This document shows positions 56,230 to 64,000 of a DNA stretch of 64,000 nucleotides, one piece after another. A model generated the notes under the pieces. It searched no databases. It worked only from the letters and a program-made list of their open reading frames with translations, and was not told the origin of the DNA. The translations under genes were made by a program, and so were the position numbers. The DNA is taken from positions 3,844,001-3,908,000 of the forward strand of contig JAGVVL010000009.1 in NCBI GenBank assembly GCA_018287875.1, in the 5' to 3' direction. Each line of letters opens with the position of its first letter. Position 1 is the first letter of the stretch. The stretch is from Nigrospora sphaerica. Its lineage: Eukaryota; Ascomycota; Sordariomycetes; Amphisphaeriales; Apiosporaceae.

Positions 56230-56558
56230 CCCCCCGCGAGTGGATATGTACCCGGGACATATAGTTATATACCCGCTTAGGCATCATGTCGTTTAACCCA
56301 CCGCTTGCTCTCTTTCCCCTGAAGACCTGGTATACCCGCCCCGAAATCCCCTGACATATCGTAGTGATCGGCGATATGTGTACGTCGGCGCCCCGATCAG
56401 GATGGGCCACGTTCGATTCGGTAGCTCCGTCGTGATGGCTCACTAACATAGCCGTGGCGTGGAAGCTGTGGGTCGACGGGCAGTCTGTCCGGACCCCTGA
56501 GAGGCATCTCAGAGCCTTGACCGTTTAGCACAACGCAACTTCGGTGGATCGGTATGAC
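56230..56558. terminator. Convergent 3' intergenic region
   Basis: 329 bases between two converging stop codons. It must carry the 3' UTRs and polyadenylation signals of the GPCR and the HET gene. No distinct AATAAA is evident, which is normal in fungi. Confidence 0.5.
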
Positions 56559-58376
56559 CTATGCCAGCTGTATATTTAATTGCACAGACAACAGTGCCGT
56601 TCGGAACCTCTGCTCAAAATAGCCGTCGACGGAATCCGCGTCCGACTGAGACGCCGGTCCCAACTCTGTTGCGTTGGACCATTCGTATCTCGCCAAAGCA
56701 CGTGCAAAGTCAACCCGGTGGCTCCCCGGGTCGAGTACATACCCAATGGGCGTCTCGGATACTCGCTGCGAATCCGGCTCGGCAAGGCCGGTGGTGTGCT
56801 CAGGGTCATTGGTTCGGGCGACGCAAACCTTTAGCAGGGGTAAGGCTTTACTCCCGCCCTTCCAAAGCCGCAGCGCCGTCGACGCGACGTGGATCCAGAC
56901 CAGGATTGTTTCGAAGGGGTTTGAAAACGTCAGCAGCAAGTCGTCCGGAAGCTCCACGAGGCGGGCGTAGCCGAGGCGTAGTGCGTGGCCCTGCTTGGCC
57001 GCCGGTATCCAGGGATACAGGCCGTCGAAGCGCCACGGCCCGTCGGAAGAGCACAGCGGGCCCGCGGCGTCAACCCAGCAGAAGTCGTCACCCGACCCGA
57101 CGGGCGCGAATTTGTCGGGGCAGTGGTCCTGTAGCCCGAGATAGATCCACCGTCTGTCCCAAGCCGCCGAAGGGGAGCCGGACAGCCGGATAGGCCGGCC
57201 CCCGGGCAGTCGGTAAAAGACGTTGGAGCTGTGGCGGCTCCGGACCAGCGGCAAGGCGAGGCCATCTCGGCTTTGCCGGCAGTGGTAGACGTCCGGGGCG
57301 GCGAGGATGACGCCCCGCTCCACGTCGGCCACGTGGACGGGCAGGTGGATGAGGAGGCCCCGGTTGGTCATGAGAGAATGCTTGACGGGGAGGACGGGTT
57401 CGGGCAGCGCGGACGGGCCGGCCCAGCGCGCCGCCACGAGCGGCCGGCCCGCGTCCTCGCGGCCGTGGGCGCGGCAGAGGCGGAAGAGGTCGGGCGCGGG
57501 CGCGAGGGCGCCCGTCCAGGCCAGGAGTTGGTCGTCGGGGTCCAGGAGGCGGCGCGAGGCCCAGCACAGCAGCGTCTGGTCCGACGAGTCGGCGAGCACG
57601 GCCTGCTGCAGGCGGAAGAAGGCGCGCGCGCCGCCCTCGCCGTACAACAGCGGCATGTTGACGCCCAGCAGGCCCAGGAGGCAGTAGGCGCGGTCCTCGG
57701 GCCGCGACGTCGCGCGGCCCGCCGCCCACGAGAGCCGCTCGGCGACGGAGAAGGCGGCGACGTCGGCGAAGCCCGGGCTGAGCAGCGTGTGCGGGACGCC
57801 CGTGATGGCCTCGAGCAGGCAGGGCAGCCCGAAGGCGAGCGTCTCCGCGTCGTCGACGCGGTTGCTGCCGCCGCCGCCGCCGTCGTCGTCCTCGCCGTCG
57901 CCGGCCGAGCCCGCAAACCGCACGGGGTCCCACGACCGGGCGAAGAAGCGGCGCTCCCGGGGCGCGATCAGCTCCTGCAGGGTCCAGCCGCGCGTGAACC
58001 AGCGGCTGCGGCGGAAGGCCGAGCCGGGGCGGGCCGGGCGGTCGGCGGCGGGCACGTCGGCGAGGTAGACGTAGCACACGCGGGCGGCGGCGTACCAGGC
58101 GAACATGGAGTTGATGGCCTCGGACAGCTCGGCGCTGCTCGTCTTGTCGATGCAGCACGTGTCGATCCAGACGTAGGCGAGCCCGTCGCGCGCCGCCTGC
58201 GCGCAACACCCGCGCAGCTTGGCGTACCCCCGCTTGCCCTCGACGGCGGCGCCGCCCGCCCGCACCTCCTGGAACGTCACCTCCTCGGCCTCCCACTTGT
58301 GCGACAGCACCGCGTACGCCGGCACCGCGTCCAGGAACTCCTCGAGCCGCCGGCTGCCCACGTGGAGGAGGTACAT
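56559..58376 (-). CDS. HET-domain (heterokaryon incompatibility) protein, single exon
   Basis: 605 residues from ATG 58376 (MYLLHVGSRRLEEFLDAVPA); an in-frame ATG lies 11 codons upstream, but this one matches the usual start of the family. The HET domain covers about residues 20-150: AYAVLSHKW, EEVTFQEV, YAKLRGCCAQA, YVWIDTCCIDKTSSAELSEA (core motif), INSMFAWYAAARVCYVYLAD and RGWTLQELIAP. A conserved post-HET region follows (ERLSWAAGRATSRPEDRAYC, then GLLGVNMPLLYGEG), as in HET-D/E and related proteins. The C-terminal about 330 residues have no repeat or NACHT/WD40 domain and are unrecognised. A Gly/Asp-rich insert at about 170-180 comes from a GGC/GAC triplet run. HET domains trigger programmed cell death after non-self recognition; whether this gene takes part in vegetative incompatibility is unknown. 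Confidence 0.93.
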   Translation of the reverse strand: MYLLHVGSRRLEEFLDAVPAYAVLSHKWEAEEVTFQEVRAGGAAVEGKRGYAKLRGCCAQAARDGLAYVWIDTCCIDKTSSAELSEAINSMFAWYAAARVCYVYLADVPAADRPARPGSAFRRSRWFTRGWTLQELIAPRERRFFARSWDPVRFAGSAGDGEDDDGGGGGSNRVDDAETLAFGLPCLLEAITGVPHTLLSPGFADVAAFSVAERLSWAAGRATSRPEDRAYCLLGLLGVNMPLLYGEGGARAFFRLQQAVLADSSDQTLLCWASRRLLDPDDQLLAWTGALAPAPDLFRLCRAHGREDAGRPLVAARWAGPSALPEPVLPVKHSLMTNRGLLIHLPVHVADVERGVILAAPDVYHCRQSRDGLALPLVRSRHSSNVFYRLPGGRPIRLSGSPSAAWDRRWIYLGLQDHCPDKFAPVGSGDDFCWVDAAGPLCSSDGPWRFDGLYPWIPAAKQGHALRLGYARLVELPDDLLLTFSNPFETILVWIHVASTALRLWKGGSKALPLLKVCVARTNDPEHTTGLAEPDSQRVSETPIGYVLDPGSHRVDFARALARYEWSNATELGPASQSDADSVDGYFEQRFRTALLSVQLNIQLA

Positions 58377-61288
58377 GGCGATGGCTGCGTTTCGGCCCTT
58401 CCTCGACACCCCGACGACGCGTTCGGGACCAAGGCGGGGATGCCGATGGCTTGTGCGACGATCCGTACTGGCGTACGAATGCTTTCTCCAGGATGCCTTT
58501 AGGTACAGAGCATAAAGTATTCGTCGGACAAATCACGAGACCAAGAGCTAGCCAAAACCCCCGCTAGTCCCACATTGTCTTAGTTTGGTGGAATGATCAT
58601 CACCCAGCAGCTCAGCAACGAACTCTGACCGGCTTTCGATTATTAATATTTGTTGTGACATAGCAAGAAGCAGACTGTTAGGTTCCACTCAAGCCGAAGA
58701 ACAAAGACATGCACTAAGCTGAGAATTCGGTACCCGATGTCTCATAGTGTTACTCATCCCCTCTTGTTGAGCACCTCTTAATCCACTTAAACCCGAGTGT
58801 CCCGCTCCGACACTGTTCATTGAACGCTGGATCTGGTACCGTCTCGAATCCGCAAGAAGAGGCGTAAAACGAAGGTACGACAAGGTTCTCCCGATTACGC
58901 AAGTACTGATGTCCTTTGGTGCTAACAGCCCCGCAGTTTCAGTGGACGGGTAGCAAGACTCTAGTTTGTTGGTACCAGGATAAGATTTGAACGGGATGTA
59001 GAGGCTCACTAGTTTTGTCTTCACCCATTTGGATTTTAAGGACTATTCTAGCCACTTGCTTCTCCACCTCTGGCTAATAACTGTTTCCTATGAAGTTCTT
59101 ATCATTGGTAGGTCAGAATACGTCGTGAAAGTAAATCTAGGTGAATCATGGCACTATGGATTTGTTCTAAGAGTCGGGCTTGACAAATGAGTATTTTTAT
59201 TTGTTAGTAATATATAATGGCTGAACACCGCGGGGGGGGGGGCTTGACAAATGAGTATTTTTATTTGTTAGTAATATATAATGGCTGAACACCGCGCGGA
59301 GGGGGGGGCTTTGAGTTCACTGATAAGCCGCCCGATACAGCATACTTTAAGCTGTCATTAATTCGGGGGGATCAGGGTGCATGTATGATTTTTGTAGGAC
59401 GATGTGAGTAAGCATGTCCCTTTTGTGGCGAATTGAGATTTCTCCAGCACGTTCAGCGAGGTCGAGGGCCATCATTTAACGATTCATGGACGCCAAAGGC
59501 ACTTATGTTCCCCCTTTTACTGTCGGCGGTTGTATCTTACCTTCGCCTCGCGTTACGGTTTTATTCGTCACGAAAATATGTGCGTACAGGTGTGAATGCG
59601 CGGTCCTGGTCAAGAGGCAGCTAGATAGAGGTTGGTAGAATGTATTGTCCCGTCAACCTACCGCGAACAGACCGTACAAGATGATCTTGAAAATAAGCAA
59701 CATTTTTACGCAATTTCCGATATACAAATTGAGTCCTTTAGGGTAATCGGTTTGCGACAGGCAAAACAAAAAGCACCCGCCCGACCAAGCCCCTGTCGTT
59801 GATTTGAGCGTCATCAACGACATTGACTGGTCACCTCTGCCTACCCCTATGCCAATCAGGATGGCGCTTACGATGGCGTGGGTCACCAAATGGAGTTTAC
59901 AGCAACGGACTTTTAGAAACGGTACTTAGTTCCCGGTAAACAGGCAGCGGTTGGTATCCGATCGTTTTACTCGAGCATCAGAGTGATGGTTAACAACGCA
60001 CCTACGTTGAGTTAATGTTCCCTACGGATTACACCGCCTTGGCCGACGGAATCATGCAGACAATCTCGGGTCCATGGCATCAACTCCTACACCTTTGTTT
60101 TAAAACCGGTGATGTTGTCTGAGACATATCGGAATCCACGACGTGATTACGCGCATCCTCCCCTTGTTTCCCGGCCTTCGGGGGCTTAGAACAAACGCTG
60201 TCCTCAATATGCTGCACAGGCGGACACACACACGGCTACTGTTCCCTGATCATCGTGCGCAACCCGGCCGGGTCGGCGATTTTGCGGACGAAACCCTCCA
60301 CAGTCGGCGCCACGACGAACGGGTGAACGTCAACAGATTTTCTGACGCTGCGACTCCGGAAACCCGCAACCCCGATGCGCATCTGGTGGCAGCCGCGGCG
60401 AATAGCTCTTCGTCGCGGTGTTCTCCCTTCACTGCACCTTCTTAGAGCCGCCCGGAGGCGCTACAGGGGCAACCCCAGTCGTCCCCCGGCGAACACATCT
60501 GGCCGCTCTCCGGCGGACCGGCGTGTCGACGACCAGCAACGCGCCCAGCAAAGGTGCAGAACCCGCCTAACCCGATGAGTGCGCCAACGCGGCCGCTCCC
60601 GAAGCTCATGGGCGGGCCTCGCTCGGCAACTCAGTCGTTACCTCGGCCGTAGATATGTCGATGGTGTAAGAATCTTGGCATTTATGGCCCGAAACATCCC
60701 CGGACGCCACAATTTGTGCAGGCAACCAAGTACCTTGGCGACCGGGGTTGTAATGACGGTGAACTGACTGTCTCATGGGACCCGTTCTTATCACCATCTG
60801 CCGTGGCTTGGGCTCATGCGAGCCGCCAGGGGAAATCTCGGGGAACAGGACTCCCAGTACACTTAGTAAGCACCCCTGGTGGACTTGGCCGGCGTCTAGC
60901 GTAGGCGCCGGTCCGTATGGGTGCAATGTATGCCCAATCGGCCTTAGCTGCTTCAGTTGAGCTGTTCTAGGCTCGAATCCTCCATGCCAAGTCCACATGG
61001 CCTGATAATCCTGGCCACCGACGGCCCAATTGGCCTCCTAGCGCGCATGTAATTACTGCGCGACGGAAGGATTCAGCCCTCAGGGGCAGCCCGCGCCCTG
61101 ACCCGCAAGCCTTGTGATCTGTCTCCTGCCTAGCGAAGTGGGACCCTTTCGTAGTATACATATGAGAGAGGCTCTGTATCCAAATTCCCTCTGACGCTTG
61201 CGACGCGTTCCCAGCTTCTCGCCATCCCTCCCGACGACTGCGCCCCCCAACCCGCCGACAACACCCCACGTCCCCGGTCCCACTCGCC
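58377..61288. other. Mostly AT-richer intergenic; no gene seen
   Basis: 2.9 kb between the HET start and the GPI-protein start. It contains the 57-bp direct duplication. A 78-codon minus-strand frame at 59653-59889 is hydrophobic at both ends but has no recognisable family. The last 300 bases are the promoter of the next gene. Confidence 0.55.
59176..59296. repeat. 57-bp perfect direct duplication around a G-run
   Basis: 59176-59232 and 59240-59296 are identical (beginning GGGCTTGACAAATGAG, ending GAACACCGCG), separated by seven G. The unit is AT-rich inside and bounded by G-runs; a second G-run follows. Slippage or unequal exchange between the G-runs is the simplest origin. Confidence 0.92.
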
Positions 61289-61897
61289 ATGCTCACTAAG
61301 ACCATCGTTCTCGGCGCGCTCGCGGCCGGCAGCGCCGTGGCGCAGCTGCCGCATGCGCGGCCGCTGCAGGCGCGGGTGCTCGACGACCTCGACGAGTCGC
61401 CGGTCTGCGCGAGCGCGCGCGACAGCGTGCTGTCCGTGTACGAGCAGCTGCCGACGCCGGCGGCCGTTCTCGACGACGCCGTGCTGCCGACGGGCGTGTG
61501 CGAAGAGCCCAGCTTCACGGGCGAGACGGCGAGCGCCTGGAGCTCCTACACCTCGGCCGCCCTCGCCGTGCTCGCCTCCAACACCGCCGCCGTCGCCTCC
61601 GCCTTCAGCGCCTGCCCCGACCTCGTTGGCCGCCTCCCCGAAATCCCCGACTGCGCCGCCATCGCCACCATCGCCACCATCGCCACCATTCCCACCACCA
61701 CCCCCACCCCGGCCACCACCCGCGCCGGTGCCGGCGCCGGCCAGACCACCTCGGACGCCTCCGCCGGCCCTACCGGTACCGCGCCTGCCGCGACCAGCTC
61801 GCCGACCCCCGATAAGAATGCTGCGCCGCGCGTCGGCGCCATAGTGGGGACGGTATGGGCGGCTGCCGCTCTCGTGGGTTTTGTGGCCGCTTTGTAG
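61289..61897 (+). CDS. Small secreted, probably GPI-anchored cell-surface protein
   Basis: Single exon, 202 residues. It starts with a clear signal peptide (MLTKTIVLGALAAGSAVA, cleavage near AQ/LP). The mature part (about 20-125) has four cysteines (VCASARDSVL, GVCEEPSF, SACPDL, PDCAAI) probably in two disulphides, and fits the architecture of uncharacterised fungal secreted proteins. It is followed by a Thr/Ala/Pro/Gly-rich stalk with an IATIATIATI repeat (CACCATCGC-type DNA repeat), then DKNAAPRVG and a C-terminal hydrophobic tail ending in FVAAL, consistent with a GPI-attachment signal (omega site probably the Asn of NAA). Likely cell wall or plasma membrane bound. There is no enzymatic motif. 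Strong third-position GC. Confidence 0.82.
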   Translation: MLTKTIVLGALAAGSAVAQLPHARPLQARVLDDLDESPVCASARDSVLSVYEQLPTPAAVLDDAVLPTGVCEEPSFTGETASAWSSYTSAALAVLASNTAAVASAFSACPDLVGRLPEIPDCAAIATIATIATIPTTTPTPATTRAGAGAGQTTSDASAGPTGTAPAATSSPTPDKNAAPRVGAIVGTVWAAAALVGFVAAL

Positions 61898-62226
61898 GGC
61901 GCGTGCTAGGGTTTGCACAAAATGGTGTTGGATACTGTTGCATAGCAAAAGCACGGACGGATACAGGTCGAGGTAAACATAAAATGCCCCCTTGAGAAAA
62001 CAGCTTATTAATATCATTTTTTTAAACTGTAAGTCTCATTATGAAGTTGTCGCTCACTAAGATATCTTTCATCTCGAGACGGCAGCCGCATAGGCCATAG
62101 GTTATGCTCAACCCTATCTCTAAGACACCTGCGGCTGTCACCACCTGCCTTATGCAACTAATGCACAATCCTTATGCACTACATCATAGATGCTACATAG
62201 GATGTTCCTGTATGCTGACAGTACAG
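61898..62226. other. Intergenic, no gene seen
   Basis: 3' flank of the GPI protein and AT-rich DNA ahead of the ankyrin fragment. Confidence 0.6.
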
Positions 62227-62767
62227 ATCGTCGGGCCGGCGCTCGTCCGGGCTGCGCGCGCTCTACGTAGCCGTCGACACGGGGGCCGCCGCGCTGGCCG
62301 CCGCGCTGCTCGCGGCCGGGGCCCCCTGCGACTTTCCCGGCGTCGACCCCCGGCCCCCCGGCATCCCCCAGTGCAGCGGCGACCGCTACATCCCGGCCTA
62401 CGGGAATTTCGCCGTCAGCGATTACACGCGGCCGCTCGTGCGCGCCGTCCGCCTCGGCCGCGCTGGCCTCGTGCGCACGCTGCTAGCGCAAGGCGCCGGC
62501 CCGAACCGCGGCTCCCACGCGCCGCTAAGTGAAGTCGGCGGCCCCTGGGACGACGTGGTGCCGGCGCCGCCCCCGCCCGCGCCCCAGACGGTGTGCGGCC
62601 GGCCGCTGCAGATGGACATGGAGCTCGGGCACGTCGGCATCGTGCACCTGCTGCTCGACGCCGGCGCCGACGCCGCGCCCTGGCGAGGGTGGGCATATAG
62701 GAGAGGGATGGGATTCGGTAAGGTCGTGGATAGACGCGGTCTCCCACTGGGCATTTCATGTATATAA
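62227..62767 (+). pseudogene. Ankyrin-repeat gene fragment
   Basis: Open plus-strand block starting after a TGACAGTACAG acceptor-like site and ending at TAA 62765. It encodes three ankyrin-like units: LYVAVDTGAAALAAALLAAG, TRPLVRAVRLGRAGLVRTLL followed by AQGAGPN, and LQMDMELGHVGIVHLLLDAG followed by ADAAPW. These match the A-x-x-x-G-x-x-x-x-V-x-x-L-L-x-x-G-A-D pattern. There is no start codon in frame and the C-terminus runs into unrelated sequence (WRGWAYRRG...), so the block is either an internal exon of a gene whose ends I cannot see or a relic. The block is very GC-rich while both flanks are AT-rich, so it stands out sharply. Confidence 0.5.
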
Positions 62768-63697
62768 GGGAGTCGCCTGACGGGTGATGCTGGGACTGCC
62801 TGGGGTGAGTTGACATTCCACACACTGTGTTCCCGAGACACCGAACGGGGTCAAGGGAAGCTAACCCAGCGCCGTAAAAACTCTAGGCAAGCTTTCCACA
62901 ACAAGGAGTGTATAGGATATAACCTCTACAAGCCCTCTATAAGGGCCCTTCATACGTGGCCATCGACAGGGGGGTCACTAGTACTACTAGGGCCATGCTC
63001 GCGGTGAGCGCTGCCCTCTAGCACTAGACGAAGGTATATACTATGAGTACTCAAAGAAAGAAGCTCGGCTCGTATAGTGTAGAATCGCGTACACTGGTGG
63101 CTGCACCCACCCCCCCCCGCGCGAACTTTAGTAAAGCGCATAGTGAACATAAACAATCTTCACCGCAAAGAGAAACCAGCCCACAACTCATCCACCTCTT
63201 CGTCGCGCTAAAGCTCTCTGTGTCGGTCGAGACCCCCGCAGCCCTGCAGCGACGAAGCCGATGCCACTGGGCCAGAGTGATGGATAGTCATAAATGTGGG
63301 TTCTGATCGCCAGTTTCGAGACGGAGATAGAGAGACAGCGTCTGCAGAAGAAGGCTAGTGACTATCCAAAAGAATTACAGGGGGCAGCGGTGCGCCAGCG
63401 TCGTCGATGTAACTACCGTTATCTCGGCGTGGACCAAGACAAGTTATTCGCGGCAGCGTACCGACATAAGCACCGCGGGCCGCAGCCGTGCAGCATATGC
63501 AGCAAGGAGTTGGATAGTTTCTGCGACGAAGCAGCCAAAACATACAAGATTATATATTATAATAAACAAGGATCAGGCTTGGTGGAAGACATCACTGTTC
63601 AGTCATGAACCCCTTGCCAGCTCGGGAGGAGCCCAACATATCAGACGAGCCCACTTTTCGCCCTCAACCCCTCTCTTCTCCCTTAAACTCCGCGAGC
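62768..63697. other. Intergenic, no supportable gene
   Basis: AT-richer DNA. A 104-codon plus-strand frame at 63294-63608 (with QPCSICSKELDSFC) has slight coding character but no recognisable family or start context. Confidence 0.5.
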
Positions 63698-64000
63698 TCA
63701 GTTCAGGTACGAGACGGGCCAGCTCCGGTCGGGCACGACGAACCTGTCGTTGACGAGCTGGCCGTCGGTGTAGGCGGGCCAGGCGATCAAGCGCTTCTTG
63801 TGGTCGACGACGGACAGCGTCGTGAAGCCCTCGGCGAACTGGCCGCTCCAGCCGGTGCTGATGGTGAAGGCGCCGCAGACGACGCCCGACGTGTAGCCCT
63901 GGCTGCCGCCGCGGACGCCAAAGGTGCAGGGCGTCGCCGGCTCGAGGTGCGTGTTGACGCGGAAGTTCCACTCGCAGTACGAGTTCTGCGGGTTACAGTG
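63698..64000 (-). CDS. 3' part of a small secreted-type protein (continues beyond the window)
   Basis: Minus-strand frame open from the window edge at 64000 to TGA 63700-63698, 101 codons seen. The product ends ...VVPDRSWPVSYLN. Visible features are paired cysteines (HCNPQNSYCEW, TPCTFGV, VVCGAF), a beta-rich pattern (GWSGQFAEGFTTLSVVDHKK) and a length typical of small fungal secreted proteins with an F/W-S-x-Q-F-x-EGFTTLxV core. The signal peptide would be outside the window. Many such proteins are surface or effector-like, but nothing here proves that. An overlapping frame of similar length on the same strand has low-complexity Arg/Leu content and is a shadow. Confidence 0.7.
   Translation of the reverse strand, partial: HCNPQNSYCEWNFRVNTHLEPATPCTFGVRGGSQGYTSGVVCGAFTISTGWSGQFAEGFTTLSVVDHKKRLIAWPAYTDGQLVNDRFVVPDRSWPVSYLN

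Noticed and set aside
55314..56264. 316-codon alternative plus-strand frame and a 232-codon minus frame over the GPCR
   Set aside because: Arg/Gly/His-rich shadows of the GPCR exons in GC-rich DNA.
57088..58536. 482-codon minus frame and 423-codon plus frame overlapping the HET gene
   Set aside because: Low-complexity shadow frames; the HET motifs lie only in the 56559-58376 frame.
59653..59889. 78-codon hydrophobic minus-strand frame as a small membrane protein
   Set aside because: No family, start context or neighbouring exon supports it.
60930..60995. B-box-like GGCTCGAATCC suggesting a tRNA
   Set aside because: The T stem does not pair and no A box or acceptor stem fits.

Overview
The window is nuclear DNA from a filamentous ascomycete. 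The evidence is short introns of about 50-150 bases with GT..AG ends and CTRAY-like branch points, plus gene families typical of Pezizomycotina: HET, SAT4/PTH11-type rhodopsin-domain receptors, Sho1, a dynactin p24 (RO-10-like) subunit, a Tad-clade LINE and decay resembling repeat-induced point mutation (RIP). A sordariomycete is most likely. I cannot name the species. I see no rRNA, tRNA, CRISPR or prokaryotic feature.

Layout. 1-5.6 kb: GC-rich, then more AT-rich DNA without a supportable gene. 5.7-10.3 kb: two minus-strand genes, a four-exon cytochrome P450 and a signal-peptide-bearing DHH phosphoesterase. 11.4-17.6 kb: a long coding relic full of TAA/TAG stops, followed by a degenerate Tad-type LINE on the minus strand bounded by a 14-bp target-site duplication. 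18.6-27 kb: accessory region with an intact two-exon gene of unknown function, an intact five-exon dynamin/Mx-type GTPase, and fragments (a nuclease-like C-terminus, a two-helix membrane segment, a beta-trefoil gene with one premature stop). 28-29 kb: short tandem repeats and a 26-bp perfect palindrome. 29.8-31.0 kb: a three-exon single-pass surface protein. 34.0-35.3 kb: a four-exon PTH11-like receptor. 36.5-37.8 kb: a full-length but dead gene of a fungal membrane-protein family.

38.8-42.6 kb: a vacuolar-type amino-acid transporter (minus) and a dynactin p24 subunit (plus) fire away from a shared 1.3-kb region. 42.6-49.4 kb is gene-free as far as I can see and ends in pyrimidine-rich DNA just upstream of SHO1 (49.4-50.4 kb). 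Another 4.4-kb gene-free stretch precedes a cAR/Git3-like GPCR (54.8-56.2 kb), which converges on a single-exon HET-domain gene (56.6-58.4 kb). The right end holds a 57-bp duplicated block, a GPI-anchored secreted protein, an ankyrin-repeat fragment and the 3' end of a small secreted protein running off the window.

Themes. Intact housekeeping or signalling genes (SHO1, p24, AVT, GPCRs) are interspersed with accessory material. The accessory part includes self/non-self-type genes (HET, Mx-like dynamin, ankyrin) and dead loci. In three separate decayed loci every in-frame stop I located is TAA or TAG, never TGA, which is what CpA-to-TpA mutation of Gln and Trp codons gives.
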